A stretch of 34,715 nt of DNA from Bacteroidales bacterium (GCA_009777915.1 WRKV01000008.1:1-34715); one strand, 5' to 3'. Shown: positions 15,352 through 23,422, counted from the first letter of the stretch. Made by a program: numbers and translations. The notes: generated from the letters alone by a model not told the origin.

Positions 15352-16341
15352 CTATCTTTTTTTGCGAATTTTCATATCTTTCAGATTTCCAACGCGGCTT
15401 TCCGGAGAAACTTCAACCGCTTGATCTAATCTGAAGTTAGTGTTACCCGCTTTTCTTGGGTTGGCACGCAACAGACTTGATTTTGCAGGTGACTGACCTG
15501 GTTTTGTAAAGAGTGGAGACTCTATAAAATCTATCATTGTACCATTTTCGCCGAAGGTCAGTGTGGCTCCTTCATAGGTTACAAGGGCAAGTGCAGCATC
15601 GAAAGTGCCAGAACCGGCAACCGTCATAGGGAATGTATAATTGCCATCCAATACTCCTGCTGTGGTGTGGTATAGAGTTCTTGCCGGGAGAACGAACACC
15701 TCGTCATCAGAAAGTCTTACAGCAACCGGAACCTGTGTCAGCCCTTCACCTAATGAGCGTGTGCTGAAAACAAAGCCTGTGCTGTCGGTATTATGTTCAA
15801 TGACCAATTTAGGATCACCCCATTGTGCTGCATAATCAAAGATGTAGAACAAAAGAGCGTTCGAACTGTCGCGAGTAATGTTGTCGGTCGTTGTTGACCA
15901 ATCATCACTATCTACCCAACTTTCAGGATACAACTCATATCCATCAAAGAAAACGAGCTCCCACTGCCCCGTAATGTCGGGAGCGTTGTTAAAATTGGGT
16001 CCTACGTTAATGGTTACCGTTGCTTTTTTACCATCAACAATAAATTCGAGGTCAAACGTAAGGGCATTACTACCGGAGTTGGGATCAACCTTGATAGTAA
16101 CATCCGACGACCCTGGTGTGAATTCCACCTTGATCCACTCTGGGTAAACGTTGTTTGTCCATTGTGCATCCGAATTTTCCACAGTAACCTTGACGGTTTT
16201 ACTACCACCGGCAGCGGTGAAGTCTAATGTGCCCGGCGTAACGGAGATAGAGACGTCGTCTTTGCCACAGCCTACCATACATACGAATGCAGCAGAGAGC
16301 AAAAGAGCAGAGATTTTTTTCATGTTCAAAAGTTTTTTCAT
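15352..16341 (-). CDS. BACON-domain lipoprotein
   Basis: 329 residues with a lipoprotein signal (lipobox CMVGC, Cys25). Residues about 30-118 match the BACON/Bacteroidetes Ig-like pattern (ISVTPGTLDFTAAGGSKTVKVTVE.. WIKVEFTPG.. DVTIKVDPNSGS). A second region (about 125-290) contains ITGQWELVFFDGYELYPE.. and looks like a beta-sandwich or lipocalin-like domain, not identified. The tail ends in basic NLKDMKIRKKR. BACON domains occur in cell-surface glycan-related proteins, but no glycoside hydrolase is present, so the ligand is unknown. ATG at 16323 (MKKISALL..) is an equally good start. First gene of the unit that runs to 12826. Confidence 0.88.
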   Translation of the reverse strand: MKKLLNMKKISALLLSAAFVCMVGCGKDDVSISVTPGTLDFTAAGGSKTVKVTVENSDAQWTNNVYPEWIKVEFTPGSSDVTIKVDPNSGSNALTFDLEFIVDGKKATVTINVGPNFNNAPDITGQWELVFFDGYELYPESWVDSDDWSTTTDNITRDSSNALLFYIFDYAAQWGDPKLVIEHNTDSTGFVFSTRSLGEGLTQVPVAVRLSDDEVFVLPARTLYHTTAGVLDGNYTFPMTVAGSGTFDAALALVTYEGATLTFGENGTMIDFIESPLFTKPGQSPAKSSLLRANPRKAGNTNFRLDQAVEVSPESRVGNLKDMKIRKKR

Positions 16342-16476
16342 GTTTAATTGTTTTTTAATAAGTTAATAATATGTTTTTTTGTTTAGACAATTTTAATTGG
16401 TAAAGGTTTAATTTCGGGTGTAATTTTTTTTTGTTCAGGTGTAATTTTTTTTGCAATACCAAGGCAAAGCATTTTG
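16342..16476 (-). other. Long leader of the BACON lipoprotein with paired repeats
   Basis: About 130 bases of untranslated leader. It contains two direct repeats of GGTGTAAT followed by eight or nine T and a G (16417-16433 and 16438-16453) spaced 21 bases apart. No ORF or riboswitch family is recognised. Confidence 0.45.
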
Positions 16477-16508
16477 CAAAGGTACGAAAAATTATTGAAT
16501 TAACCAAA
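16477..16508 (-). promoter_or_regulatory. Promoter of the lipoprotein-protease unit
   Basis: TTTG (16508-16505) and TACCTTTG (16484-16477) on the minus strand, 20 bases apart. No similar promoter was found before the three genes downstream. Confidence 0.75.
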
Positions 16509-16545
16509 TACTGACAAAAAAAGTTAAGGAAAAATTACCCTAAAA

Positions 16546-16576
16546 TTGTTTTATTCAAAAAAAAGTTGTATCTTTG
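16546..16576 (+). promoter_or_regulatory. Promoter of the small lipoprotein
   Basis: TTG (16546-16548) and TATCTTTG (16569-16576), 20 bases apart. The leader is about 37 bases. Confidence 0.75.
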
Positions 16577-16618
16577 CAAAAAAATTAATTATTCTAACCA
16601 ATTAAAAATTTTAAGATT

Positions 16619-16900
16619 ATGAAAAAATTATTTGCAATCCTTCCGTTGGCAGCCATTATGTTTGCTTGCGGTAGCCCTGCGGCTCAACCCGAAGTTGTAG
16701 AGCCTGAAACCGAAATCGTTGAAGAAGTTGAGGAAGTAGTTCCGGCACCAGCCCCTGCTAAATCTACTCCGCAAACGACTGCGAAACCTGAAACGCCTAA
16801 AGAACCGGAAGCCGAAAACGTTCGTACGGAAGAGGCTGTTGAGGTTGAAGCCGAAGCACAAGTAGAAGGTGCCGGAGCAGCACGAAGGAGATCGAGATAA
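16619..16900 (+). CDS. Small Glu/Pro-rich lipoprotein
   Basis: 93 residues: lipoprotein signal (MKKLFAILPLAAIMFAC, Cys17) followed by a wholly low-complexity mature part of Glu, Val, Pro, Ala and Thr (VEEVEEVVPAPAPAK..) and a positively charged end GAGAARRRSR. It is probably a disordered tether between the membrane and the periplasm or cell surface. It has its own promoter and terminator and no recognisable family. It converges on tonB, with which it shares the terminator. The real reading frame is this one; the other two frames on both strands are compositional shadows. Confidence 0.85.
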   Translation: MKKLFAILPLAAIMFACGSPAAQPEVVEPETEIVEEVEEVVPAPAPAKSTPQTTAKPETPKEPEAENVRTEEAVEVEAEAQVEGAGAARRRSR

Positions 16901-16914
16901 GTTTGCTTACTCAA

Positions 16915-16951
16915 ACCAAAAACTCGCATCGAATGATGCGAGTTTTTTTTA
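16915..16951. terminator. Bidirectional terminator
   Basis: AACTCGCATC (16921-16930) and GATGCGAGTT (16935-16944) form a 10-bp stem with loop GAAT, with A-run upstream and T-run downstream. It serves the small lipoprotein (+) and tonB (-). Confidence 0.92.
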
Positions 16952-16973
16952 TTATGCTTTTTAATTTTCGCCT

Positions 16974-17747
16974 TTAATTTAGTTTGATGAATCGATACGA
17001 AATTGTTCCCACTTGTTGTTCGGGGGCATTTCTATCGGGTGTAAAACTTGACCGCAAAGCCGCTTGTTCTGCGGTTCTCCAAAGATTTCTGTCGTTAACG
17101 GTTGTACCGCGTTGTCCGGCTTCTGCACGAATCACAGTTCCATTGGCGTTGACCCAAATCCTTACAACCACCGTACCTTGATCGGGCGAATCGTATGCAG
17201 GTTTTGCTAAATTACTTGCTTGTCGACCACTTAAATTAAACGACACACCTCCTCCACTTCCCGCTGTTCCGGAATATGCGGTGCCTGTTTTCGAACCATC
17301 TTCTTGACCTTGATCGCCGGGTCTTCCGGTTGTTCCTTCGTTACCGCCTTGTGCAGGATTTCTTGGAGGAAACAATGCTGCTTGATTGATTTGCGGTTGT
17401 TGCGGTTGTTCGGGTTGTGGTTGCGTAGTTTCTTGGGTGGTTTGCGTTGGGCGTTGTGTGCTGGGTTGCTGTTGCGAAGGCAACGCAACATCGCTGTTGT
17501 CTTGCGTTGCAAGATGTTCTTGCGATGCCGATGAACTCGGTGCAATTTGCGAAACATTTTCGGAAATATCGGGCTGAATATCGCCCATGCCGTCTATGCT
17601 ATTGCCCAAATTCACTTCCACGCCGTATTCGGGTGGGGGAGGATAGGGGCGTTTCAAGCTAAACAGCAGCAATAAAATCCACAATAATCCGAGAAAAATT
17701 ATGGTCAATGCTATCGCAATTATATTTCGTTGCCGATCGTTTGTCAT
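16974..17747 (-). CDS. tonB: TonB-family energy transducer
   Basis: 257 residues: one N-terminal membrane helix (about 9-31), a long Pro/Gln/Thr-rich periplasm-spanning region (about 35-165), a Gly-rich stretch (SGTAGSGGGVSF), and a C-terminal TonB-type domain (about 185-257: GTVVVRIWVNANGTVIRAEAG.. RTAEQAALRSSFTP.. GTISYRFIK). It transmits proton-motive energy from ExbB/ExbD to outer-membrane receptors. The start overlaps the exbD stop codon by four bases (ATGA type). Two TonB-dependent receptors are in this window, and the nearer, BtuB-like one is divergent from this operon. Confidence 0.92.
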   Translation of the reverse strand: MTNDRQRNIIAIALTIIFLGLLWILLLLFSLKRPYPPPPEYGVEVNLGNSIDGMGDIQPDISENVSQIAPSSSASQEHLATQDNSDVALPSQQQPSTQRPTQTTQETTQPQPEQPQQPQINQAALFPPRNPAQGGNEGTTGRPGDQGQEDGSKTGTAYSGTAGSGGGVSFNLSGRQASNLAKPAYDSPDQGTVVVRIWVNANGTVIRAEAGQRGTTVNDRNLWRTAEQAALRSSFTPDRNAPEQQVGTISYRFIKLN

Positions 17748-18154
17748 TTGGGCGATGTTGCTAAAATCACTTTGTGTTTGGTGCCATGTTTTGCGTTAAT
17801 CGAATTTACTGCATCAATCACGTGCACCACGTATTGCACGGGAGCCGATTGATCCGAACGCAGCACAACCGTAGCTTCCGTATCGCCTGCAATATAAGGT
17901 GCAATGGCGGCTTCCAACAGTGTTTCGTGAACGGGAGTTTCACCTACAAAAAATTCAGCATATTCGTTGATATATACCGTTACGGTTTGCTTTGCCATGG
18001 TTCGACTTTCGCTTTTCGGCAACAAGATATTGATAGCATTCGGACTGACTAAGGTTGATAATAGAATGAAAAAAATCAACAACAGAAAAACCAAGTCCGA
18101 CATGGATGCCGTGCTGAATTGGTCGGAGCGTTTGAGTTTTGTTTTAATACCCAT
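17744..18154 (-). CDS. exbD: Biopolymer transport protein ExbD
   Basis: 136 residues, the usual ExbD/TolR size. One membrane helix (about 18-40) in the context MSDLVFLLLIFFILLSTL with the conserved channel Asp20, then a periplasmic domain (IYINEY-like VYINEYAEFFVG; VVLRSDQSAPVQYVV). It is the proton-channel and peptidoglycan-interacting subunit of the TonB motor. exbB ends 6 bases upstream; tonB overlaps downstream. Confidence 0.95.
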   Translation of the reverse strand: MGIKTKLKRSDQFSTASMSDLVFLLLIFFILLSTLVSPNAINILLPKSESRTMAKQTVTVYINEYAEFFVGETPVHETLLEAAIAPYIAGDTEATVVLRSDQSAPVQYVVHVIDAVNSINAKHGTKHKVILATSPK

Positions 18155-18160
18155 GACGAT

Positions 18161-18853
18161 TTATTTTACAGGTTCGTTCAATAAATCCATAAATTCGGTT
18201 GCTCTTGCCTCTAAAATGAACACCACTTTTTCGATACGAGCCACCAAATAATTATAGCCAACATACGCCAAGATACCGACAATCAAGCCCGCTACGGTTG
18301 TTACCATAGCCTCGTACATTCCGCCTGAAAGCATGGCTACTTCGACACTTCCGCCTGCATGTGCCATTGCAAAAAACACGCGAATCATTCCGGTAACGGT
18401 TCCTAAAAAACCAATCATTGGTGCAGCTCCGGCAGTTGTGGAAAGCCAAGCCAAGCGGCGTTCGAGTTTGGCAACTTCGAATTTACCAACGTTTTCGATA
18501 GCAGCATTGATATCGTTTAACGGTTTTCCAATTCGCGAGATACCTTTACCAATCATACGGGCAATCGGGCTGTTGGTGTTGGCACACAAGGCTTTCGCAG
18601 AATCAATACGTCCATCGTGAATAAAATCACGAATGGTGCTCATAAAATTAGCCTGTTCTTTCGACGATTGGTTGATGATCATCAAACGTTCGATAAAAAT
18701 GTAAACAGCGACGACCAAAAGAAAAAGCAACGGAATCATAATCCAGCCGCCAAGGAATGCTAATTCCATGATTGGAATACTTTCGGTCGTTTTCACAAGA
18801 GGCGTTTGAACGATTTGTTCAACGGTTTCGGGAGTTGTGATTTGTAGAAACAT
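18161..18853 (-). CDS. exbB: ExbB / MotA-TolQ-ExbB proton channel
   Basis: 230 residues with three membrane helices (about 32-53, 138-160, 175-200) and the family core LERRLAWLSTTAGAAPMIGFLGTVTGMIRVF..GGMYEAMVTTVAGLIVGILAYVGYNYL. It forms the proton channel with ExbD and powers TonB. First gene of exbB-exbD-tonB. Promoter: TAATTTTG on the minus strand (18887-18880), a looser match than for other genes here. The operon is divergent from the cobalamin receptor. Confidence 0.95.
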   Translation of the reverse strand: MFLQITTPETVEQIVQTPLVKTTESIPIMELAFLGGWIMIPLLFLLVVAVYIFIERLMIINQSSKEQANFMSTIRDFIHDGRIDSAKALCANTNSPIARMIGKGISRIGKPLNDINAAIENVGKFEVAKLERRLAWLSTTAGAAPMIGFLGTVTGMIRVFFAMAHAGGSVEVAMLSGGMYEAMVTTVAGLIVGILAYVGYNYLVARIEKVVFILEARATEFMDLLNEPVK

Positions 18854-19019
18854 AGTGTTGTATTTTTTGTTTTATCATACAAAATTACGAAAAAAAAACG
18901 TTGGTTATTGATATTTTCGGAAAAGTTATTAACATTCAGACATTAAAAAATGATCCATATTAAAAAATTGTCAAATCTCTCAAAAAAATTGGTCAGTCCA
19001 AAAAATTGTTGTAACTTTG
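18854..19019. promoter_or_regulatory. Divergent promoter region exbB / btuB
   Basis: No gene. The minus-strand exbB -7 box TAATTTTG is at 18880-18887. The plus-strand btuB promoter has TTGG at 18989-18992 and TAACTTTG at 19012-19019. The sequence between is AT-rich without a clear operator. Confidence 0.65.
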
Positions 19020-19020
19020 C

Positions 19021-19182
19021 ACCGCGTTTGTAGCACAACTTGTTGTGCGAAGGAATCAGGTGAAAATCCTGGACAGTCCCGCTGCTGTAAGCCGTGAAAA
19101 CACAAGCGTTTGGCAAGAGCCACTGTGAAAATTGATCATGGGAAGGCGTCAAACGAACGGTAAGTCAGAAGACCTGCAATCG
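19021..19182 (+). ncRNA. Cobalamin riboswitch
   Basis: The aptamer is recognisable from its conserved blocks in order: hairpin GCACAA/TTGTGC, GGAATCAGGTGAAAATCCTG, ACAGTCCCGCTGCTGTAAGC, the B12-box-like GAGCCACTGTG (19118-19128), GGGAAGGCG and the closing AGTCAGAAGACCTGC (19163-19177). The transcript starts just before it. Downstream, CAATC (19177-19181) can pair with GATTG (19204-19208) close to the btuB start, suggesting control of translation initiation. It should reduce expression of btuB-btuG when cobalamin is plentiful. Confidence 0.95.
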
Positions 19183-19216
19183 CAGCAGTTAAATGCTTTC
19201 GTGGATTGAAGCTACA

Positions 19217-21235
19217 ATGATGAAAAAACAAACGAATTATACATATTTTAGATTTTTTGTACAGGGATTTTTTTTAGTACAAAATTTTTGTTTATTTTCA
19301 CAGTCGTTGGATAGCGTTCAAACCTTGCAAGGGGTTATGGTTTCTGCTGTTGCACGTCCGCGTGTGAGTGCGAATATCGGGCAGTTGCAATCGCTGAATA
19401 TGACGAGTTTGGAACGGTTGAATGCTGTTCAATTGTCGGATGCCGTGAAGTATTTTGCAGGTGCAACCGTGAAAGATTACGGTGGTATCGGCGGGCTGAA
19501 AACCGTGTCAGTTCGCAGTTTGGGAGCATCGCATACGGGTGTGTTCGTGGATAAAATTCCGATAAGCAATGCGATGAACGGACAAATTGATTTGAGTAGA
19601 TTCACCTTAGATCATATCGGCGAAATTCAATTGTCGAACGATAATTTTTCAACGCATTTACAAACGGCTTCGTTTTATTCAAAATCTTCGCAATTAAGCC
19701 TTATTTCTGCTCGTCCGACGTTTGATGAACATCAAAAAACACAAGTCGATGTTTCGTTAAAAATGGGCTCGTTCGGCTTATTTAATCCTCAATTCAACAT
19801 CAATCGATTTCTCAACGTCGCTCGGAAACCTCAACTCATTTCGTTGAATGCGGATTATCAAAAAGCCAAAGGAAATTATCCGTTCAAATTAGTCAATGGA
19901 AATATCACAACAACGGAAACCCGCAACAATTCAGCCGTTGAGAGTTATCGCATGGATTTAATGTGGCAAAATTTTTCAGATTCAAGACAGGATTATTTTT
20001 TCAAAGCGAATTATTATTACAGCCATCGACAACTTCCGGGTCCTGTGATTTTGTACAATATATCAAGCAATCAAGAAATGTGGGATCAAGAAAAATCTCT
20101 GCAAGGTCAGTATAATTACCGGTTTGCGGATAGTACGGAAATTTTATTCAGTGCGAAAATTTCAGAGACATTTCATCATTATATGGATCACGATTATCTC
20201 GGTCCGCAACCTTTGGATCATCGGTTTATTCAAACGGAACGGTTTGGTTCCGCAGCCATTCAAAGTCGCCGCTACAAAGGCTTTCAGACTTCGTTGAGCA
20301 GTGATATTTTTTATCATAAGATGCGTTCGAATTTACATCAATATGCTTATCCGACTCGCTTGACTTCGTTAACAAATTTAGCATTGAATTATACGTTGCA
20401 ATCGGTTCTTTTTTATGGTCATGTTTTACAAACATCAATCTTTGAACAGGCTGAATCTACTGATATTGCAAAGAATCGTTACAAACTTTCTCCAACATTC
20501 GGATTAAATTTTCAACCTCAAAAAAATCCGAATTTTTCCGCACGATTTTTTTACAAAGAAACCTATCGCATGCCAACTTTTAACGAACTTTATTATACCA
20601 ACATGGGTAACACAAATTTATTACCCGAATCGGCAAAACAGTTCAACATCGGCGTTTCCGCAGAAAAATCTTTCGACGAAAAAAAATATATCGCCATTTC
20701 TGTCGATGGATATCACAACCAAATTACAGACAAAATTATCGCAATGCCTCGTACTAATTTATTTACATGGTTGATGCAAAACGTCGGAAAAGTTGATGTT
20801 TGGGGTGTTGATGCAACGTTGAAAAGTGGTTTTGATGCCAATAAAAAACTCAATTTTTACAGCGAAATTTCTTATACATTTCAAGATGCAAAAGATATGA
20901 GCGATGTTAAATTGCAAACTTACAAACAGCAAATTCCTTACACACCAAAGCATTCCGGAAGTATCATTTTTGGAGCAAACTATGTTTTGACCTTGCAATA
21001 CAGTTTGATGTTTTCGAGCGAACGTGATCGATTGGGTGTAAATTCTCCAAGAGACCGATTAGATGCGTATTTCGACCATAGTATATTGCTTTCGAAAAAT
21101 TTTTCGATAAAGAAAACAGACTTAAAACTTGCATTTGAAATCCTCAATTTGACCAATAAAAATTACGAAATTATATCGCGTTATCCCATGCCCGGACGGC
21201 AATACCGACTGACAGTTAAATGGAGAATAGAATAG
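19217..21235 (+). CDS. btuB: BtuB-like TonB-dependent cobalamin receptor
   Basis: 672-residue outer-membrane receptor: signal peptide (FFVQGFFLVQNFCLFSQ), short N-terminal segment, plug domain (about 60-150; ADAVKYF-type LSDAVKYFAGATVKDYGGIGGLKTVSVRSLGASHTGVFVDKI) and a beta-barrel ending MPGRQYRLTVKWRIE. The cobalamin substrate is inferred from the riboswitch upstream and the BtuG-like gene downstream; no substrate residues can be read. The track ORF starts at 19193 inside the riboswitch tail; the MMKK pair at 19217/19220 starts a normal signal peptide. The stop codon lies inside a heptamer repeat. Confidence 0.92.
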   Translation: MMKKQTNYTYFRFFVQGFFLVQNFCLFSQSLDSVQTLQGVMVSAVARPRVSANIGQLQSLNMTSLERLNAVQLSDAVKYFAGATVKDYGGIGGLKTVSVRSLGASHTGVFVDKIPISNAMNGQIDLSRFTLDHIGEIQLSNDNFSTHLQTASFYSKSSQLSLISARPTFDEHQKTQVDVSLKMGSFGLFNPQFNINRFLNVARKPQLISLNADYQKAKGNYPFKLVNGNITTTETRNNSAVESYRMDLMWQNFSDSRQDYFFKANYYYSHRQLPGPVILYNISSNQEMWDQEKSLQGQYNYRFADSTEILFSAKISETFHHYMDHDYLGPQPLDHRFIQTERFGSAAIQSRRYKGFQTSLSSDIFYHKMRSNLHQYAYPTRLTSLTNLALNYTLQSVLFYGHVLQTSIFEQAESTDIAKNRYKLSPTFGLNFQPQKNPNFSARFFYKETYRMPTFNELYYTNMGNTNLLPESAKQFNIGVSAEKSFDEKKYIAISVDGYHNQITDKIIAMPRTNLFTWLMQNVGKVDVWGVDATLKSGFDANKKLNFYSEISYTFQDAKDMSDVKLQTYKQQIPYTPKHSGSIIFGANYVLTLQYSLMFSSERDRLGVNSPRDRLDAYFDHSILLSKNFSIKKTDLKLAFEILNLTNKNYEIISRYPMPGRQYRLTVKWRIE

Positions 21236-21294
21236 TGAATAGTGAATAGTGAATAGTGAATAGTGAATAGTGAATAGTAAATAGTAATATAGTA
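21226..21294. repeat. AATAGTG heptamer tandem array
   Basis: Six exact copies of AATAGTG (21231-21272), then two AATAGTA copies and a degenerate end. The btuB stop codon is within the first copy. Every copy contains TAG, and seven-base units shift frame, so stops appear in all frames. Copy number could vary by slippage. Confidence 0.95.
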
Positions 21295-21318
21295 AATAAC
21301 CAATCAAATAATTAAATT

Positions 21319-22380
21319 ATGAAAAAAATTCTTATCACAACAGCAATCCTCGCAATCGTTTCCGTCTCTTGCGAGAAAAAGAAAGAGAGACAAATCGTAA
21401 CTATCGACACCGGACTTTACGTGCTCAACGAAGGAAACGGCGGGTTGAGTAATGCAGACATGACTTACTACGACTTTGAAACCGGTTTGGTTTATCAAAA
21501 TGTGTTTTTTAATCAAAACGACCGAGAATTGGGCGATGTAGGTAACGATATTTTGATTTACGGCGGAAAGATTTATATCTCCGTCGGAGGTTCTTCAACG
21601 ATTGAAATTACGGACTTAGATCTCAAGTCCATCAAGCAAATTTCATTCGACGGAAACTCTGTAAAAGCCCGTGAACCCCAAGGTTTGGCGGCTCATAACG
21701 GAAAAGTTTACATCGTTTGTTTCGACGGACATGTTGCCAAATTAGATACAGTGACATTGACTGTTGAGGATTTTGTCGCAGTTGGTGACAACCCCTTAGA
21801 TATCGCTATTAGCAAGGGTTTCGCGTATGTGACGAACTCCGGCGGAATGAATTATTTAATCGGTGCAGACTACGATAGCACGGTTTCAGTTATAGATTTA
21901 GCCACATTTAAGGAAGTCAAAAAAATCACGGTGAGCCTGAATCCTGCGTCTATCGATACAGATGAAAACGGTGATATCATTGTAAGTTGCATCGGCAATT
22001 ATTGGGATATTCCTGCAAGTTTACATCGCATTAACACGACAACAAATACGCTTGCTAAAACATTTTCAGATGTAGAACTTTCCGGTTTTGTGATGAAAGG
22101 TTCTTTTGCTTACATTTTTAGTCACGATTGGGCTGGAAATAGTCAATTTGTTGAATTAAATACCTTAACCGATGTCATCACTAAAACAAACGTCATCGCT
22201 GATCCGAGCCTTGTTCCGATGCCTCACGGCATGACCATTAACAGCGTGAATGAGGAAATTTACGTTGCTAATGCTGAATGGATTGGTGCCGGAAAAGTGT
22301 TTGGATTCGACAAAACCGGCATTAAACTTTTTGAGTTTTCTACAGGAAATTGGCCTAAAAAAATTGCGATTTTGAAATAA
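21319..22380 (+). CDS. btuG: BtuG-like beta-propeller lipoprotein
   Basis: 353 residues: lipoprotein signal (MKKILITTAILAIVSVSC, Cys18) and a YncE/DUF5074-like seven-bladed beta-propeller with repeating blades (GLYVLNEGNGGLSNADMTYYD; GKIYISVGGSSTIEITDLD; GKVYIVCFDGHVAKLDT; FAYVTNSGG..DSTVSVIDL). Bacteroides BtuG is a surface lipoprotein of this fold that captures cobalamin with extreme affinity and hands it to BtuB. Here the gene follows btuB in the same riboswitch-controlled transcript, which strongly supports the assignment. The 83-base gap holds the heptamer array and no promoter. A terminator follows at once. Confidence 0.9.
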   Translation: MKKILITTAILAIVSVSCEKKKERQIVTIDTGLYVLNEGNGGLSNADMTYYDFETGLVYQNVFFNQNDRELGDVGNDILIYGGKIYISVGGSSTIEITDLDLKSIKQISFDGNSVKAREPQGLAAHNGKVYIVCFDGHVAKLDTVTLTVEDFVAVGDNPLDIAISKGFAYVTNSGGMNYLIGADYDSTVSVIDLATFKEVKKITVSLNPASIDTDENGDIIVSCIGNYWDIPASLHRINTTTNTLAKTFSDVELSGFVMKGSFAYIFSHDWAGNSQFVELNTLTDVITKTNVIADPSLVPMPHGMTINSVNEEIYVANAEWIGAGKVFGFDKTGIKLFEFSTGNWPKKIAILK

Positions 22381-22409
22381 AAAAAAGGAACGTCGAAACG
22401 TTCCTTTTT
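22377..22409. terminator. Bidirectional terminator btuG / rpsB
   Basis: GGAACGT (22387-22393) and ACGTTCC (22398-22404) around a CGAA tetraloop, with A-run before and T-run after. It separates convergent btuG and rpsB. Confidence 0.92.
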
Positions 22410-22415
22410 GAAAAA

Positions 22416-23297
22416 TTATTTCTTTTTTGCTCCACCGGCGGGACCGCCTGCGGTTCTACGAGGACGACGACCGGCAGCATCTTTGCTTTCGTTTTCACCT
22501 CTCGGTGCACGTTTGCCTTTTTTCTTATTATCGTCATCATCATCATCGGCAGCATCAGTATTTCCGCCTTCTTCCAATTCTTCCTCTTCAGGTGTATGGT
22601 CTTTGTCGAATTTACGTTCTGCCAAACCTTCTTCAACGGCTTTAACCATATTTTCTACAATGATTGCGATAGATTTTGAAGCATCGTCGTTTGCAGGAAT
22701 CGGGAAGTCGATTAATTCCGGATTTGCGTTGGTATCAACCATTGCAAACGTTGGAATGTTCAAGCGTTTGGCTTCTGCGACGGCAATATGTTCTTTCAAA
22801 ATATCCACCACAAAAATGGCAGAAGGCAAGCGAGTCAAGTCTGCGATAGATCCCAAGTTTTTCTCAAGGTTTGCTTTTTCACGCGAGATTTGCAAACGTT
22901 CGCGTTTTGAAATTTGTTCAAATGTTTTGTCAGCCATCAAACGGTCGATCGACGACATTTTTTTCACGGCTTTACGAATGGTTGCAAAGTTGGTCAACAT
23001 ACCGCCGGGCCAACGTTCTGTAACGTATGGCATTCCTGTTGGCGTAACCAATTCGGCAACGAGAGATTTTGCTTGTTTTTTGGTTGCGACAAACAAAATT
23101 TTCTTTCCGGATTTAGCAATTTGTTTCAAAGCGGCAGCCGCTTCGTCAATTTTCTCAACGGTTTTGTTAAGATCGATGATGTGGATTCCGTTTTTCTCCA
23201 TAAAGATGTACGGAGCCATTTTGGGATTCCATTTGCGTTTCAAGTGACCGAAGTGAACGCCGGCTTCTAATAGTTGGTCGAAATTTACTCTGTTCAT
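22416..23297 (-). CDS. rpsB: 30S ribosomal protein S2
   Basis: 293 residues. Residues 1 to about 225 are standard uS2 (LLEAGVHFGHLKRKWNPKM; FVATKKQA; ERWPGGMLTNFATI; LPSAIFVVDILKEHIAVAEAKRL; FPIPANDDASKSI). The last 65-70 residues are an extra tail: an acidic block (EEEELEEGG..AADDDDDDN) then a basic, Gly/Ala/Pro-rich block ending GRRPRRTAGGPAGGAKKK. It is the last gene of rplM-rpsI-rpsB, separated from rpsI by 129 bases containing a hairpin. tsf, which commonly follows rpsB, is absent; a terminator follows instead. Confidence 0.97.
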   Translation of the reverse strand: MNRVNFDQLLEAGVHFGHLKRKWNPKMAPYIFMEKNGIHIIDLNKTVEKIDEAAAALKQIAKSGKKILFVATKKQAKSLVAELVTPTGMPYVTERWPGGMLTNFATIRKAVKKMSSIDRLMADKTFEQISKRERLQISREKANLEKNLGSIADLTRLPSAIFVVDILKEHIAVAEAKRLNIPTFAMVDTNANPELIDFPIPANDDASKSIAIIVENMVKAVEEGLAERKFDKDHTPEEEELEEGGNTDAADDDDDDNKKKGKRAPRGENESKDAAGRRPRRTAGGPAGGAKKK

Positions 23298-23383
23298 AAT
23301 ATGTTTTTTTTGTTTACGTTCGAATAAAAGGCAATCGCAAGGTAGCTGTAACAGGTCGGTGCGATTTTGATGCTAAACAAACA

Positions 23384-23422
23384 TTTTTGTAAGTGCGAGG
23401 CATGCACTCGCACTTACAAAAA
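23384..23422. other. Long perfect hairpin between rpsI and rpsB
   Basis: 16-bp perfect inverted repeat, arms TTTTTGTAAGTGCGAG (23384-23399) and CTCGCACTTACAAAAA (23407-23422), 7-base loop. On either strand the stem begins with T's and ends with A's, opposite to an intrinsic terminator. The rest of the gap has no good promoter, so this is probably an RNA element in the rpsB leader. Confidence 0.7.

Noticed and set aside
19193-19216. btuB start at 19193
   Set aside because: It is inside the riboswitch expression region, and the signal peptide begins normally at the MMKK pair.
21226-21294. CRISPR array
   Set aside because: The units are seven bases with no spacers, so this is a simple tandem repeat.
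22408-23247. 279-residue plus-strand ORF
   Set aside because: It lies antisense to rpsB, whose protein is unmistakable. The ORF is a frame shadow of its codon composition.
23384-23422. Intrinsic terminator of rplM-rpsI
   Set aside because: The A/T polarity is opposite to an intrinsic terminator on both strands.
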